Assembly: GCA_027061805.1 (NCBI GenBank) | Contig: JAMOWA010000047.1 | Span: forward strand, 1-64,000 | Reading direction: 5' to 3' | From: Thermoanaerobaculia bacterium | Lineage (GTDB): Bacteria; Acidobacteriota; Thermoanaerobaculia; Thermoanaerobaculales; Sulfomarinibacteraceae | DNA: 64,000 bases | Shown here: one piece after another, positions 39,910 through 49,279 of the stretch | How the letters are laid out: each line of letters starts with the position of its first letter | Numbering within the stretch: the first letter of the stretch is position 1 | Position numbers and translations under genes: made by a program | Notes under the pieces: generated by a model | What the model was told of the DNA's origin: nothing | Databases searched by the model: none | Seen by the model: only the letters and a program-made list of their open reading frames with translations

Positions 39910-40752
39910 ATGTCTGGTGGGCATTTCGATTTCATGAGCCTGTTCTGGTTGTTCCTGATCATCGCGTCGCTGCAGCCGCTGTTGCAGCAGCGGATGCTGG
40001 CGGGCGCGCGGCTGCGGCTGATGCGGGCCATCGAGAAGGCGCGGGGGAGCCGGCTGATCACGCTGATCCACCGTCAGGAGAAGATGGGCTTCCTGGGATT
40101 CCCGCTGGTGAAATTCATCGACATCCAGGACTCGGAGGAGGTGCTCCGGGCCATCAAGCTCACCTCGGACGACGTGCCCATCGACATGGTGCTGCACACG
40201 CCGGGGGGCCTGGTGCTCGCCGCGGAGCAGATCGCCATGGCGCTCAAGGCGCACCCGGCGAGGACCACGGTCTTCGTGCCCCACTACGCCATGTCCGGTG
40301 GGACGCTCATCGCGCTGGCGGCCGACGAGATCGTCATGGACTCCTGCGCGGTGCTCGGCCCGGTGGACCCGCAGCTGGGCCAGCGGGCTGCCGCGAGCAT
40401 CGTGCGCGTGGTGGAGAGCAAGGGGGTGAAGGACTGCGACGACGAGACCCTCATCCAGGCCGACACCTCCCGCATGGCGCTCGCCCAGGTGCGCAGGACG
40501 GTGATCCAGCTCCTGGAGGGCAAGCTCGAGCCCGACAGGGCCCGTGAGCTGGCCGACACGCTCTCCCAGGGCCACTACACCCACGACCACGCCTTCTACG
40601 TTCATGACATCCAGGACTTCGGCCTCAATGTCTCCACGGAGATGCCCAGGGAGATCTACGACCTCATGGAGCTCCACCCCCAGCCCACGCGGCAGATGCC
40701 CACCGTGGAGTACGTCCCCATGCCATACCCCAGGAGGGGGAACGAGGGGTAG
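39910..40752 (+). CDS. SDH-family Clp-fold membrane-anchored serine proteinase
   Basis: N-terminal TM, DMVLHTPGGLVLAAEQIA, VPHYAMSGGTLIALAADEIVMDSCAVLGPVDPQLG; SD aggagg before ATG. Confidence 0.88.
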   Translation: MSGGHFDFMSLFWLFLIIASLQPLLQQRMLAGARLRLMRAIEKARGSRLITLIHRQEKMGFLGFPLVKFIDIQDSEEVLRAIKLTSDDVPIDMVLHTPGGLVLAAEQIAMALKAHPARTTVFVPHYAMSGGTLIALAADEIVMDSCAVLGPVDPQLGQRAAASIVRVVESKGVKDCDDETLIQADTSRMALAQVRRTVIQLLEGKLEPDRARELADTLSQGHYTHDHAFYVHDIQDFGLNVSTEMPREIYDLMELHPQPTRQMPTVEYVPMPYPRRGNEG

Positions 40753-40756
40753 GAGA

Positions 40757-41165
40757 TCACTCCAGGAAGAGTCCGGCGCCGGGGCCCAGGGAGAGGCCCA
40801 GGAGGAGCCAGGCCACGAGCGGGACCATCCAGGCCAGCATGAAGGCGATGGAGTGGGGGGGCATGGTGGCGATGACGGTGCCCAGGGGGGCGATGCCGAA
40901 GTCCTCCACCGTGGATTTCAGGATCCAGTCCAGACCCGCTCGGGACAGCAGGTCCACGAGAACCACCTCGGCCCCGCTCCCGGGGTCGGCCACGGAGACC
41001 CCAGCCTGGCGGCGAGCCACGAGAGCAGGATCAGGCCCAGGGCCAGCAGGGCGAAGATGGTGGCAGGGTGGGACAGGGCGTCGCCGATCCGTTCATCGGC
41101 GGCGAGGAACCGGGCGAGGATCGGGCAGTGGGGCCTTGGTGGCGGGTTTCCTCCTCCTGGGGCAT
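40757..41165 (-). pseudogene. AbgT-type transporter remnant: N-terminus joined to C-terminus with internal deletion and 1-nt frameshift
   Basis: minus strand DERIGDALSHPATIFALLALGLILLSWLAARLG / VSVADPGSGAEVVLVDLLSRAGLDWILKSTVEDFGIAPLGTVIA + MPPHSIAFMLAWMVPLVAWLLLGLSLGPGAGLFLE. Confidence 0.8.
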
Positions 41166-41240
41166 GTCCTCCAGTGATCCGGGGGGCACTCTACCCCAGA
41201 CGCCGCACCAGAGGGTGGGGGCCGGACCGGTAGGGGAGGT

Positions 41241-41690
41241 TCAGCTCCGGCAGGCCTCGATGCGGTCACGGACATCAGCGAGCCACGGAGCGTAGCGGGA
41301 TCCGGGAGCGATCCTCCCGGACTCGTGGAGCTCCCGCAGAATCCGGAGGCAACTTCTCCAGTGTTCGATGGCCGTGGGGCAGTCTCCAGACCGCTCTGCG
41401 AGCTCGCCCAGCTTGTAGTGGCTCACCACGAGGTCGGTCCGGGCGGTGAGGTTGCCGGGGTGTCCCGTGGCGAGAGTGGTGGAGATGCCAAGACCGCGAC
41501 GGTGGTAGGACTCCGCGGTGTGCTGGTCGCCTGTGGCCATGGCGATGTCACCCACCCTGTTGCAGCAGATGAGGAGGTCCCTCCAGGGCTCGGCATTGTC
41601 CTTGTTGAGGGCGAGGAGATCTTCGGCGATGCCGATGGCCTCGAGGTAGTGGGTCCGTGCCCTCGCGGGACGTCGGCACGGCCACCGTGG
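41241..41690 (-). pseudogene. TPR-protein C-terminal remnant
   Basis: ARARTHYLEAIGIAEDLLALNKDNAEPWRDLLICCNRVGDIAMATGDQHTAESYHRRGLGISTTLATGHPGNLTARTDLVVSHYKLGELAERSGDCPTAIEHW; no plausible intact N-terminus upstream. Confidence 0.6.
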
Positions 41691-41779
41691 GGAGGCCGGC
41701 CGGTGACGATGTCTATCCCGGATGGTACCGGTGGCGGAGGAACGGCCGGCACCATTCTCCCGGCGGAGGCCGGGAGCTG

Positions 41780-42766
41780 TCAGCTGTTGCTGGCAGGGGG
41801 TGTGCGTTCGGCCCGGTGGCCGGATCCGTCAAGGAGGGTCATGGCGATGGCGCCGTAGGCGACCGTCACCAGGAGCGACCAGAGGTGGACCGCGACGCCA
41901 CTGGCGGCGGCCACCTCCACGGGGACGCCCAGGGCGGCGAAGCCGGCTGTCCAGCCGGTCTCCATGGTGCCGAAGGTGCCCAGCACGCCCACCGGGACCA
42001 GCGTGGCCACCGTGGCCGAGGCCGTGCCCACGACCACCTGGCCGAAGGGCCAGGGGTGGCCCATGGCCCGGAGGAGGACCCAGACGGAGCTCCAGATGCC
42101 GGCCCAGGTCAGGAGCGTCAGGGCGAGGGCCGCGGCCAGCAGGGCGGGCCGGGATCGGAGCTCCTCCAGCGTGCGGCGCATCCTTCGGAGGCTCCGGGTC
42201 CAGCGCCTGCCGCGCCTGCCCCGCGGTGCGAGGAGCCGGGTGGCCAGCCCATCCGCCAGGCGGGCGAGAAGGGGCAGGAGCGGGAGCGGCAGGACGAGGA
42301 GGACGGCCGCGCCCAGGACGGCGGGGTGGCGGGTCCCCCAGGTGAGGGCCACGGCGCCGCCGGCCCAGGCGCCCAGGGCGGTCATGTCCAGGGCGCGCAG
42401 TGCCAGGGTGAGTCCGGCGCCCGTGGAGAGCGGGACGCCGGCCTCCCTCCAGAGGAGGGCCGGGAGCGCGAGCTCCCCCAGGCGGGCCGGGACCACCTGC
42501 ACCGTGGCCTGGGCGGCGGTGCCCACAGCCCACGAGCGGCCCAGTGGAAGCCGGGCCAGCAGCGCCAGGCGGAGCGCCCTGAGAAGCGTGACGAGCCCGT
42601 AGATCACGGTGAGCAGGACGACCCCGCGGGGATCGGTGGAGACCAGCAGCTCCACCACGCGGTGGAGGCCCGCCACGGCGAGCACGCCGGCCAGCAGCGC
42701 CAGGGCGATACCCCCGCGGAGGAGCCGCCCCCGCCGGGCCGGCCTCGCCCCGGGCTCAGTCGTCAC
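41780..42766 (-). CDS. lysylphosphatidylglycerol synthase-TM/YbhN-like flippase family membrane protein
   Basis: about 8 TM; QVVPARLGELALPALLWREAGVPLSTGAGLTLALRALD, VLGTFGTMETGWTAGFAALG. Confidence 0.85.
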   Translation of the reverse strand: MTTEPGARPARRGRLLRGGIALALLAGVLAVAGLHRVVELLVSTDPRGVVLLTVIYGLVTLLRALRLALLARLPLGRSWAVGTAAQATVQVVPARLGELALPALLWREAGVPLSTGAGLTLALRALDMTALGAWAGGAVALTWGTRHPAVLGAAVLLVLPLPLLPLLARLADGLATRLLAPRGRRGRRWTRSLRRMRRTLEELRSRPALLAAALALTLLTWAGIWSSVWVLLRAMGHPWPFGQVVVGTASATVATLVPVGVLGTFGTMETGWTAGFAALGVPVEVAAASGVAVHLWSLLVTVAYGAIAMTLLDGSGHRAERTPPASNS

Positions 42767-43694
42767 CGCTCCGGTCCCGCTGGGCCTCCAGCAGCTCCTC
42801 CACCAGCCGCCGGTTCACGGCGATGAGGTCGGCCACCAGCCCCACCACCGCGATCTGGACCCCCACCACCACCAGGACCACCGCCAGGATCAGCGACTGG
42901 AGGTGGCCGCCGTCTCCGCCCAGGGAGAGGTAGAGGAAGCGGAGCAGGAGGAGGAGGCCGGCGAGGATGGGGAGGGTGCCCAGCCTCAGGAAGACCCGGA
43001 GGGGGTTGTAGAGCACCACCACCCGGGCCATGCTCTCCAGCGAGCGCACCACGTAGCCCAGGTTGGAGCGGAAGAGCCTGGATGGGCGCTGAGGGCCCTC
43101 GTTGACGCGGATCGGGACCGACACCACACGGAGGCCCGCCTCGCCCGCCTGGAGGATGGTCTCCAGGGTGTAGGTGAAGCGCGTGAAGACGTGGAGGCGC
43201 GTGGCCGCCGCCCTCGAGATCGCCCGGAACCCCGAGGTGGCGTCCCGGACCTCGGTGCCCGAGAGCTTCCGGACGACCCAGGAGCCCAGGCTCTGGAGGA
43301 GCCGCTTGGTGGGGGAGAAGTGGGGCAGGGAGGCCACGCCCCGGTCGCCGATGACCATGTCGGCCTCGCCCCGCAGGATGGGCGCCACGAGATCCGGGAT
43401 GCAGGAGGCGTCGTACTGGTTGTCGGCGTCGGTGTTGACGATCACGTCCGCACCCATGCGGAGCGACTCGCGGAGGCCCGCGGCGAAGCTCATGGCCAGG
43501 CCCCGGTGGCCCGGCATGGCGAGCACGCGGGCGCCGTGCTCCGCGGCCACCTCGCGGGTGCGGTCGGTGGACCCGTCGTCGATGACGAGCACCTCCACCC
43601 GGTCGAAGCCCGGGACCTCCCGGGGGAGGGCCTCCAGCGTCCCGCCCAGGCTCTCCTCCTCGTTCCACGCGGGGATCTGGATCACGAGCTTCAC
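42756..43694 (-). CDS. dolichol-phosphate-mannose-synthase-like family 2 glycosyltransferase
   Basis: LVIQIPAWNEEESLGGTLEALP, VIDDGSTDRTREVAAEHGA, VNTDADNQYDASCIPDLV; GTG start overlapping upstream stop. Confidence 0.93.
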   Translation of the reverse strand: MKLVIQIPAWNEEESLGGTLEALPREVPGFDRVEVLVIDDGSTDRTREVAAEHGARVLAMPGHRGLAMSFAAGLRESLRMGADVIVNTDADNQYDASCIPDLVAPILRGEADMVIGDRGVASLPHFSPTKRLLQSLGSWVVRKLSGTEVRDATSGFRAISRAAATRLHVFTRFTYTLETILQAGEAGLRVVSVPIRVNEGPQRPSRLFRSNLGYVVRSLESMARVVVLYNPLRVFLRLGTLPILAGLLLLLRFLYLSLGGDGGHLQSLILAVVLVVVGVQIAVVGLVADLIAVNRRLVEELLEAQRDRSGDD

Positions 43695-46345
43695 GCCGCC
43701 GCCTCCCTCCTCCGGGGAATGGCCAGGCCCACGAACCCCAGCATGGACGCCAGGCCGAGGCCACACGCGACCCGCCACCACAGCGGCAGGCCGGCCGTGA
43801 CCTCCACCCGGTGATCTCCCTGGGGAACCGGAACACCCATGAAGACCGCGTCGACCGTCAGCCACTCCACGGGTGAGCCGTCGATGACCACCCGCCACAG
43901 GGGTGGGACCGCGGGAAGCGAGCTCACCAGCAGGACGGGCCGGGACGATTGTACCCGGACGGACCACGACCCGGGGGTCTTCCTGCGGATGGAGACCGTA
44001 GCGGGCTCGCCGGTGCCCCCGGGCTCCTGCAGGCGGGCCGCGAGGGCCTCGTGCCCCGGCGGGACCACGGCGACGGACGCCAGGTCCAGGGGCGGATCCG
44101 CCTGGAGCAGCGTGTCCAGATCGCCCGTCACGGCCCGGTCCACCGTCCAGAACCGCTCCAGGGCTCGCCGGTTCTCCCAGATCCTGAGGTCCCGCCCTTC
44201 CCAGGCCTTCACGTACCCCGAGACGTCCAGGGAGAGCCCCAGGTCGCCGCGGATCGTCCTCCGGCCCCAGGTGAGGGTCCCGCGGAGGCTCGAGGGGTTG
44301 GAGGTCCGCCGGAGCCAGATCCGTCCGGAGGTGATGCGGGGCTCCACCACGAGGCGGTGGACCGTTCCGGTGTCGAGTCGCGCCGGGAGGTCCAGCCAGG
44401 CGGAGCCCTCGCGGGCCAGCCGCGGCGCGGCCACGGTCCAGTCCGCCAGCAGTGTCCTCCCGTCCGCGGACTCCAGCCGGATGCGGAGGTCTCCCTCGGC
44501 CCGTTGGCCCTGGGACGTGGCGTTCAACGCGATCCGCGAGCAGTGCGGCGGGAGCTGGAGCTCCTGGATGACGGGGTCGCGGGTGCGGGCGCGGAGCGGA
44601 CCCAGCAGGGCGCCGCGGGGCTCGATCTCCAGGGTCTCCTGGGCCAGGGAGAGGTCCACGAGCTCGTACCGGGGGTCCTCCAGGACCCACCGGGCCCCGA
44701 GGGCTCCGAGGTAGGGGTGCGTGAGCTCGATGGTGGCGGGGTTGAGCCGGAGGTTCCGGTCGTGGTGGTCCCACACCTGGGGATCGATGGCGCCGAGGAG
44801 CCGCCGGTAGGCCCTGGTCGAGGCGAACCGCGACCGGACGTCCTCCAGGCCGAACCACTGGGCCGTGTCGGGCCACAGCACGTCACCCAGCGGCGCCACG
44901 CGCGCCGTGGTGCCGGCGGTCTTCTCGGCCAGGAACCGGAGCCCGGGGGTCCAGGGAGGGATGGCCTCCTTCGGCCGGAGCCAGGTCAGGAGGTGGCCCG
45001 CCAGGAGCCCCTGCTGGAGGATGATGGCGAGGCCGAGCCAGGGCAGCATGCGTCGGGTCCACACCGGGAGCCCGAGCTCCTCCAGTGCCGCCACGCCATG
45101 TCCGGCGAGGACCGCCGCGGCCAGGGCCACCACCGGCGCGGTCCGCCAGGGGGGGACGTGGGCGAGGCCCGGCACGAGCCCGAGGACCCGCGCCGCCGGT
45201 GTCCAGGCGAGCACGAGGAAGGCGGCGCCCCCGGCCGCAGCCCAGAACCCCGTGCCCCTCCTGCGGGAGGCGAGGCCGAGAAGCGCCAGAGCCGCCGTGA
45301 TCCACCCCACGGTGAGCGCCAGCTCGGCGTAGCCCACGTCCTGCAGGCCGGCAGGAGGCGAGAAGGTCTCCCGGCGGGGGTCGCCCAGGGCGAACGGGTC
45401 CACGAGGAGCCGGACCGCGATCAGGCCGAGTCCAACCCGGTGGGGCGTGGCCTCCAGCGCCCCGGTGGCGCGGGCGCCCGTCATGAAGAGCCCCAGCGAG
45501 GGGGTCAGCACGGCGAGCGCCACAAGGCCGGAGGCGACGATGGCGGCCAGGCGGCCAGCCGCTCCCGTGCGGCCGCCGCCGGGGACCCTGGCGACCGTCC
45601 AGACCGTCGCGAGGGCCAGGCCGAGGACCGTGGCGGTCGCGGACCCGCCCGCCAGGAAGACGAACATCGCGCCGGCGGTGACTGCCGCCGTCCGCCAGGG
45701 CCGGGCCGACCGCGCGGTGCGGTCCAGCGCCCACAGCAGGAGCGGCAGGGCGGCCCACGTGGCGCTGGAGGGCCACAGCCACAGGGCCGACAGGGGTGCT
45801 GCCAGTGCGGAGGCCACGGCCCCGACCGCCGCCGCGGTCTCGCCGAGGCCGAGGCGGCGCAGCAGCAGCCAGGTGCCCACGAGCGCGAGCAGCAGCTTCA
45901 CCAGCACCATGGCCGAGGCGAAACGGGCGGGGTCGAGCCACGGGAGGAAGGGGGCCACGGCCGGGGTCAGCAGGCCGGCGTTCCACGCCAGGGTGCCCAC
46001 GGTACCGCAGGAGAGGTAGGGGTTGAACACGGCCGTGGCCGTCCCATCCCGCCGGGCCGTCTTCATCAGCGGGAGGTAGGCGGTGGCCGGGTCGACGAGC
46101 TGGGCGTTGGAGACCTCCACCGGGTGGTGGCAGGCGTCCCACGGCGGGCGGTTCTGGATCACGTCCATGGGGGAAATGACCCGGCCGAAGAAGAGCACCG
46201 GGAAGAACACGACCACCAGGGCCGCCAGGCCGAGGGCCGTCGCGCGCGAGGGGAAGGTTGCCGCCACCGCGCGATTATCCGCCAACACCCGCTGGCGGGG
46301 CAAACGGGAGTCTCGTGCCGGTTCTCCGGGATCTCCGGGCATCAC
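43691..46345 (-). CDS. YfhO-like polytopic membrane protein (putative GT-C glycosyltransferase)
   Basis: many TM helices; SPMDVIQNRPPWD, VDPATAYLPLMK, FNPYLSCGTV; C-terminal SLPAVPPLWRVVIDGSPVEWLTVDAVFMGVPVPQGDHRVEV typical of YfhO family. Confidence 0.85.
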   Translation of the reverse strand: MMPGDPGEPARDSRLPRQRVLADNRAVAATFPSRATALGLAALVVVFFPVLFFGRVISPMDVIQNRPPWDACHHPVEVSNAQLVDPATAYLPLMKTARRDGTATAVFNPYLSCGTVGTLAWNAGLLTPAVAPFLPWLDPARFASAMVLVKLLLALVGTWLLLRRLGLGETAAAVGAVASALAAPLSALWLWPSSATWAALPLLLWALDRTARSARPWRTAAVTAGAMFVFLAGGSATATVLGLALATVWTVARVPGGGRTGAAGRLAAIVASGLVALAVLTPSLGLFMTGARATGALEATPHRVGLGLIAVRLLVDPFALGDPRRETFSPPAGLQDVGYAELALTVGWITAALALLGLASRRRGTGFWAAAGGAAFLVLAWTPAARVLGLVPGLAHVPPWRTAPVVALAAAVLAGHGVAALEELGLPVWTRRMLPWLGLAIILQQGLLAGHLLTWLRPKEAIPPWTPGLRFLAEKTAGTTARVAPLGDVLWPDTAQWFGLEDVRSRFASTRAYRRLLGAIDPQVWDHHDRNLRLNPATIELTHPYLGALGARWVLEDPRYELVDLSLAQETLEIEPRGALLGPLRARTRDPVIQELQLPPHCSRIALNATSQGQRAEGDLRIRLESADGRTLLADWTVAAPRLAREGSAWLDLPARLDTGTVHRLVVEPRITSGRIWLRRTSNPSSLRGTLTWGRRTIRGDLGLSLDVSGYVKAWEGRDLRIWENRRALERFWTVDRAVTGDLDTLLQADPPLDLASVAVVPPGHEALAARLQEPGGTGEPATVSIRRKTPGSWSVRVQSSRPVLLVSSLPAVPPLWRVVIDGSPVEWLTVDAVFMGVPVPQGDHRVEVTAGLPLWWRVACGLGLASMLGFVGLAIPRRREAAA

Positions 46346-47271
46346 ATCTCGTGCTTCTCCGGCCGGGCGGGGGAGGGTGGGTGGAACGGCCCCGACAGCA
46401 GGCCGAGGAGCTCGGAGCGCGAGCGGGTGCCGGTCTTGCGGTAGAGGTTCTTGAGATGGTCCTTGACCGTGTGTGGGCTGATGCCCAGCTCGCGAGCTGC
46501 GGCGGCGGTGGAGAGGCCGCTGGCCAGAATCTGGAGGAGCTCCTGCTCCCGTGGGGTGAGGTGGTAGGCGGCCGCGAGCAGCGGGAGGCGGGCACCCGCT
46601 GTGGCCGCCACGGGCTGGAGCAGCGCCACCACGCCCTCGAGCTTGCCGCCATCCCTGATCGCCACGAGCTCACAGGCCATCACCGAGCCGTCGGAGAGTG
46701 AGACCAGCACGTTGCGCCTGTCCTCGGCACCCTCCCCGGTCATCTCGATGACCCAGTCCACGACGGTGGTCAGCAGGGGGGACGGCGTGCCCCCGGGCTC
46801 CACCACGCGGATCTCGTCCTCGGTCTGCCGGGAGAGCAGGAGGTCCGCGGGAGGGTTGACATAGATGATGTTGGCGTGCCGGTCGAAGAGCAGCACGAGC
46901 AGGGAGGTGGTGTCCAGTGCAGCCCTGATGAGCGCGAACTGCCGGCGGGTCCTCCGCTCGTAAAGGAGGAGCTCCAGCATGAAACGGACCATCTCCGGGA
47001 AGCTCTCCGGGGGGCGCGTCACCCCGCCGAGCCGGACCGTGGCCTCGAAAAGGCCCTTCATGCGAACATCCACGGCCTGGCCGGGCTCCCCGTCGGCGTT
47101 GCCGGTGGTGTAGACCGCCCTGGACACCGTGCCGTTCTGCTTCAGGCGGAGCTCCAGGGAGCACCAGCGGGCACCGGAGGCCTGGGCCAGTGCCCCGACG
47201 ATCCTTGCCATCACAGGATCGTCCGGATCGGGACACGCGGGCCCCAGCAGGACCTGGGAGCTTCGTCTCAT
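46342..47271 (-). CDS. PAS-like/LuxR-family transcriptional regulator
   Basis: C-terminal YHLTPREQELLQILASGLSTAAAARELGISPHTVKDHLKNLYRKTGTRSRSELL. Confidence 0.9.
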   Translation of the reverse strand: MRRSSQVLLGPACPDPDDPVMARIVGALAQASGARWCSLELRLKQNGTVSRAVYTTGNADGEPGQAVDVRMKGLFEATVRLGGVTRPPESFPEMVRFMLELLLYERRTRRQFALIRAALDTTSLLVLLFDRHANIIYVNPPADLLLSRQTEDEIRVVEPGGTPSPLLTTVVDWVIEMTGEGAEDRRNVLVSLSDGSVMACELVAIRDGGKLEGVVALLQPVAATAGARLPLLAAAYHLTPREQELLQILASGLSTAAAARELGISPHTVKDHLKNLYRKTGTRSRSELLGLLSGPFHPPSPARPEKHEM

Positions 47272-47339
47272 GCCGACCCCCATTGTATCGCGATCCCGAG
47301 AACCACTGCCGTGAGCGACCATGCGGACGCCCCTCGTGC

Positions 47340-47369
47340 TTGACGGGAGAGGCCGGGGCGGGGTACCAC
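47340..47369 (+). promoter_or_regulatory. candidate promoter TTGACG-N18-TACCAC, -10 box 6 nt before GTG
   Basis: cTTGACGggagaggccggggcggggTACCACacggtgGTG. Confidence 0.45.
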
Positions 47370-47375
47370 ACGGTG

Positions 47376-48695
47376 GTGCATCGGGCCAGTCACCACCTCC
47401 GGCTACGACGGCTCTCCGTGCGGCGTTCCGGCGGTGCGTCCCCGGTGTTCGGGGGGCTGGCTCTCGATCTGGGCAGCGGGTCCGTCACCGGGCTCATCGG
47501 ACGCTCGGGTGGCGGCAAGACGACACTCCTCCAGTCCGTGGCGGGCCTGATTCCCTGGATCCATCCTGCCGAGGTCAGGGGCCGGATGGAGCTGGACGGG
47601 GAGGAGCTGGAAGAGCTGGATCCCGGCCAGAGGGCACACCTCGTGGCCACCGCCCTGGACCGGCCCGCCTCCCAGCTCTTCCTGGCCACACCGCGGCAGG
47701 AGCTCGAGGCCGCCCGCCGCCTGTGGGGCGATGCGCCCTTCGGACGGACCGCGGTGGAGTCCCTGGGAGTGGGACCCCTCCTGGACCGGAGGTGCACGAC
47801 GCTCTCCTCCGGCGAGCGGCAGCGGGTGGTCCTGGCCGTGGTCCTCCACGCGGTGCCCAGGCCGCTCCTGCTGGACGAGCCCACGGCGTTCCTGGACCGG
47901 GAAGGGGTCTGGAGCCTCGAGACCCTGCTGGGCGAGGCGTCACGGACCGGGGGGTCGGCACTGGTGGCGGAACAGTCAGGGTGGCGGCTGGGTTCTGCGG
48001 TCACCCGGTGGACGGCCCTGTCCGCCGGGCGCGCGGAGGAGGCCGGTGCTCCCCGGCCACCGGAGCTGCCGGCCCCCGGCCATGCCCCGGGGGAGCGCGT
48101 GCTCCTCCGGGCGAGGGGCGTCACCGTGGAGCGGGGTGGAGCCACCCTCCTCCGTGACGTGTCCCTGGAGCTCCGGGAGGGCGAGGTGGTGCTCCTCGGC
48201 GGGGCCAACGGCAGCGGGAAGACCTCCCTGGCCCGCGTCCTGGCGGGCCTCGACCACCCCCGGAACGGCACCGTGGAGGTGGCCGGGCCCGTCCTGATGG
48301 TCTTTCCAGACGCCGGCCTCCAGCTCTTCGCGGCCACGGTCGAGGCCGAGGTGGCCTCCACGGGCGCCGGTGTGGCGGAGCGGGCCCGCGTCCTCCGGCG
48401 CCACGGCCTGGAACACATGGCGGCCCGGGCACCGTGGACCCTCTCCCGGGGTGAGCGCCAGAGGTTGCTGCACGCCGTGATGGACCTCCTCCGGCCCCGG
48501 GTGCTCATCCTGGACGAGCCGGCCCAGGGGCTCGACGGGGAGGCCCTCGAGACCCTGGTCCGGCTGATCCACCGCCGGGCCGCCAGGGGGCGGGCCTACC
48601 TCCTGATCTCCCATCGGGAGGAGCTGGCGGCGGCAGCCCACAGGAGACTGGAGCTGGTGGACGGCGGGATCGTGGAGCGGGGTGGCGAGCCATGA
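47376..48695 (+). CDS. fused double ATP-binding subunit of an ECF-type ABC transporter (EcfA-EcfA')
   Basis: two NBDs: GRSGGGKTTL / LSSGERQRVVLA / LLLDEPTAFLD and GANGSGKTSLA / LSRGERQRLLHA / ILDEPAQGLD; GTG at 47373 equally possible. Confidence 0.9.
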   Translation: MHRASHHLRLRRLSVRRSGGASPVFGGLALDLGSGSVTGLIGRSGGGKTTLLQSVAGLIPWIHPAEVRGRMELDGEELEELDPGQRAHLVATALDRPASQLFLATPRQELEAARRLWGDAPFGRTAVESLGVGPLLDRRCTTLSSGERQRVVLAVVLHAVPRPLLLDEPTAFLDREGVWSLETLLGEASRTGGSALVAEQSGWRLGSAVTRWTALSAGRAEEAGAPRPPELPAPGHAPGERVLLRARGVTVERGGATLLRDVSLELREGEVVLLGGANGSGKTSLARVLAGLDHPRNGTVEVAGPVLMVFPDAGLQLFAATVEAEVASTGAGVAERARVLRRHGLEHMAARAPWTLSRGERQRLLHAVMDLLRPRVLILDEPAQGLDGEALETLVRLIHRRAARGRAYLLISHREELAAAAHRRLELVDGGIVERGGEP

Positions 48696-49279
48696 GCGAC
48701 CCGCGGCCCTGGACCTGGGCGGCGGTCTTCGGGGGGCTCTGGGGCGCCCTGGAGATGACCGCGGGCACGGCCCTCAAGCTCGCCCGCATCCCGCTCTCGG
48801 GAGCCCTCATGGCCGCCCTGGCCCTGGTGATCCTGGTGACCCTCCGCCGCCTCCAGCCCACGGCGGGGGTCTGCCTTCTGGCCGGTGCCGCGGCGGTGTT
48901 CCTCAAGGTGCTGGCGCTGGGCGGCGTGTTCCCCGGCCCTCTGGTGGCCATGGGGGTGGAGGCCGTCATGGTGGAGGGTGTCTTCCTCGTGGTGGGGTCC
49001 CGTGCCGTGGCGGCCGCCCTGGCGGGGGCCCTGGTGCTGGTGTGGGGCCTCCTCCAGATGGTGGGGATGGTGTGGCTCGTGGCGGGGCTCAGGGTGCTGG
49101 CCTCCTGGGGCGAGGCGCTCGGGGGGCTGGCGGGGCGCGTGGGCACCGGAGGGATTTCCCCCGGCGTCCTGCTGTCGCTCGTGGCCGGGCTCCACGCGGC
49201 GGCCGGGGCTGCAGCCGGCCTCGGCGCCTGGAGGATGGCGGGGCGGGTGGGCCGGCGGCTCCGGGGGGCATCCCGGTGA
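48692..49279 (+). CDS. putative ECF S-component (substrate-binding membrane subunit)
   Basis: about 6 TM; AAVFGGLWGALEMTAGTALKLARIPLSGALMAALALVILV; ATGA overlap with the ATPase gene; operon context. Confidence 0.7.
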   Translation: MSDPRPWTWAAVFGGLWGALEMTAGTALKLARIPLSGALMAALALVILVTLRRLQPTAGVCLLAGAAAVFLKVLALGGVFPGPLVAMGVEAVMVEGVFLVVGSRAVAAALAGALVLVWGLLQMVGMVWLVAGLRVLASWGEALGGLAGRVGTGGISPGVLLSLVAGLHAAAGAAAGLGAWRMAGRVGRRLRGASR

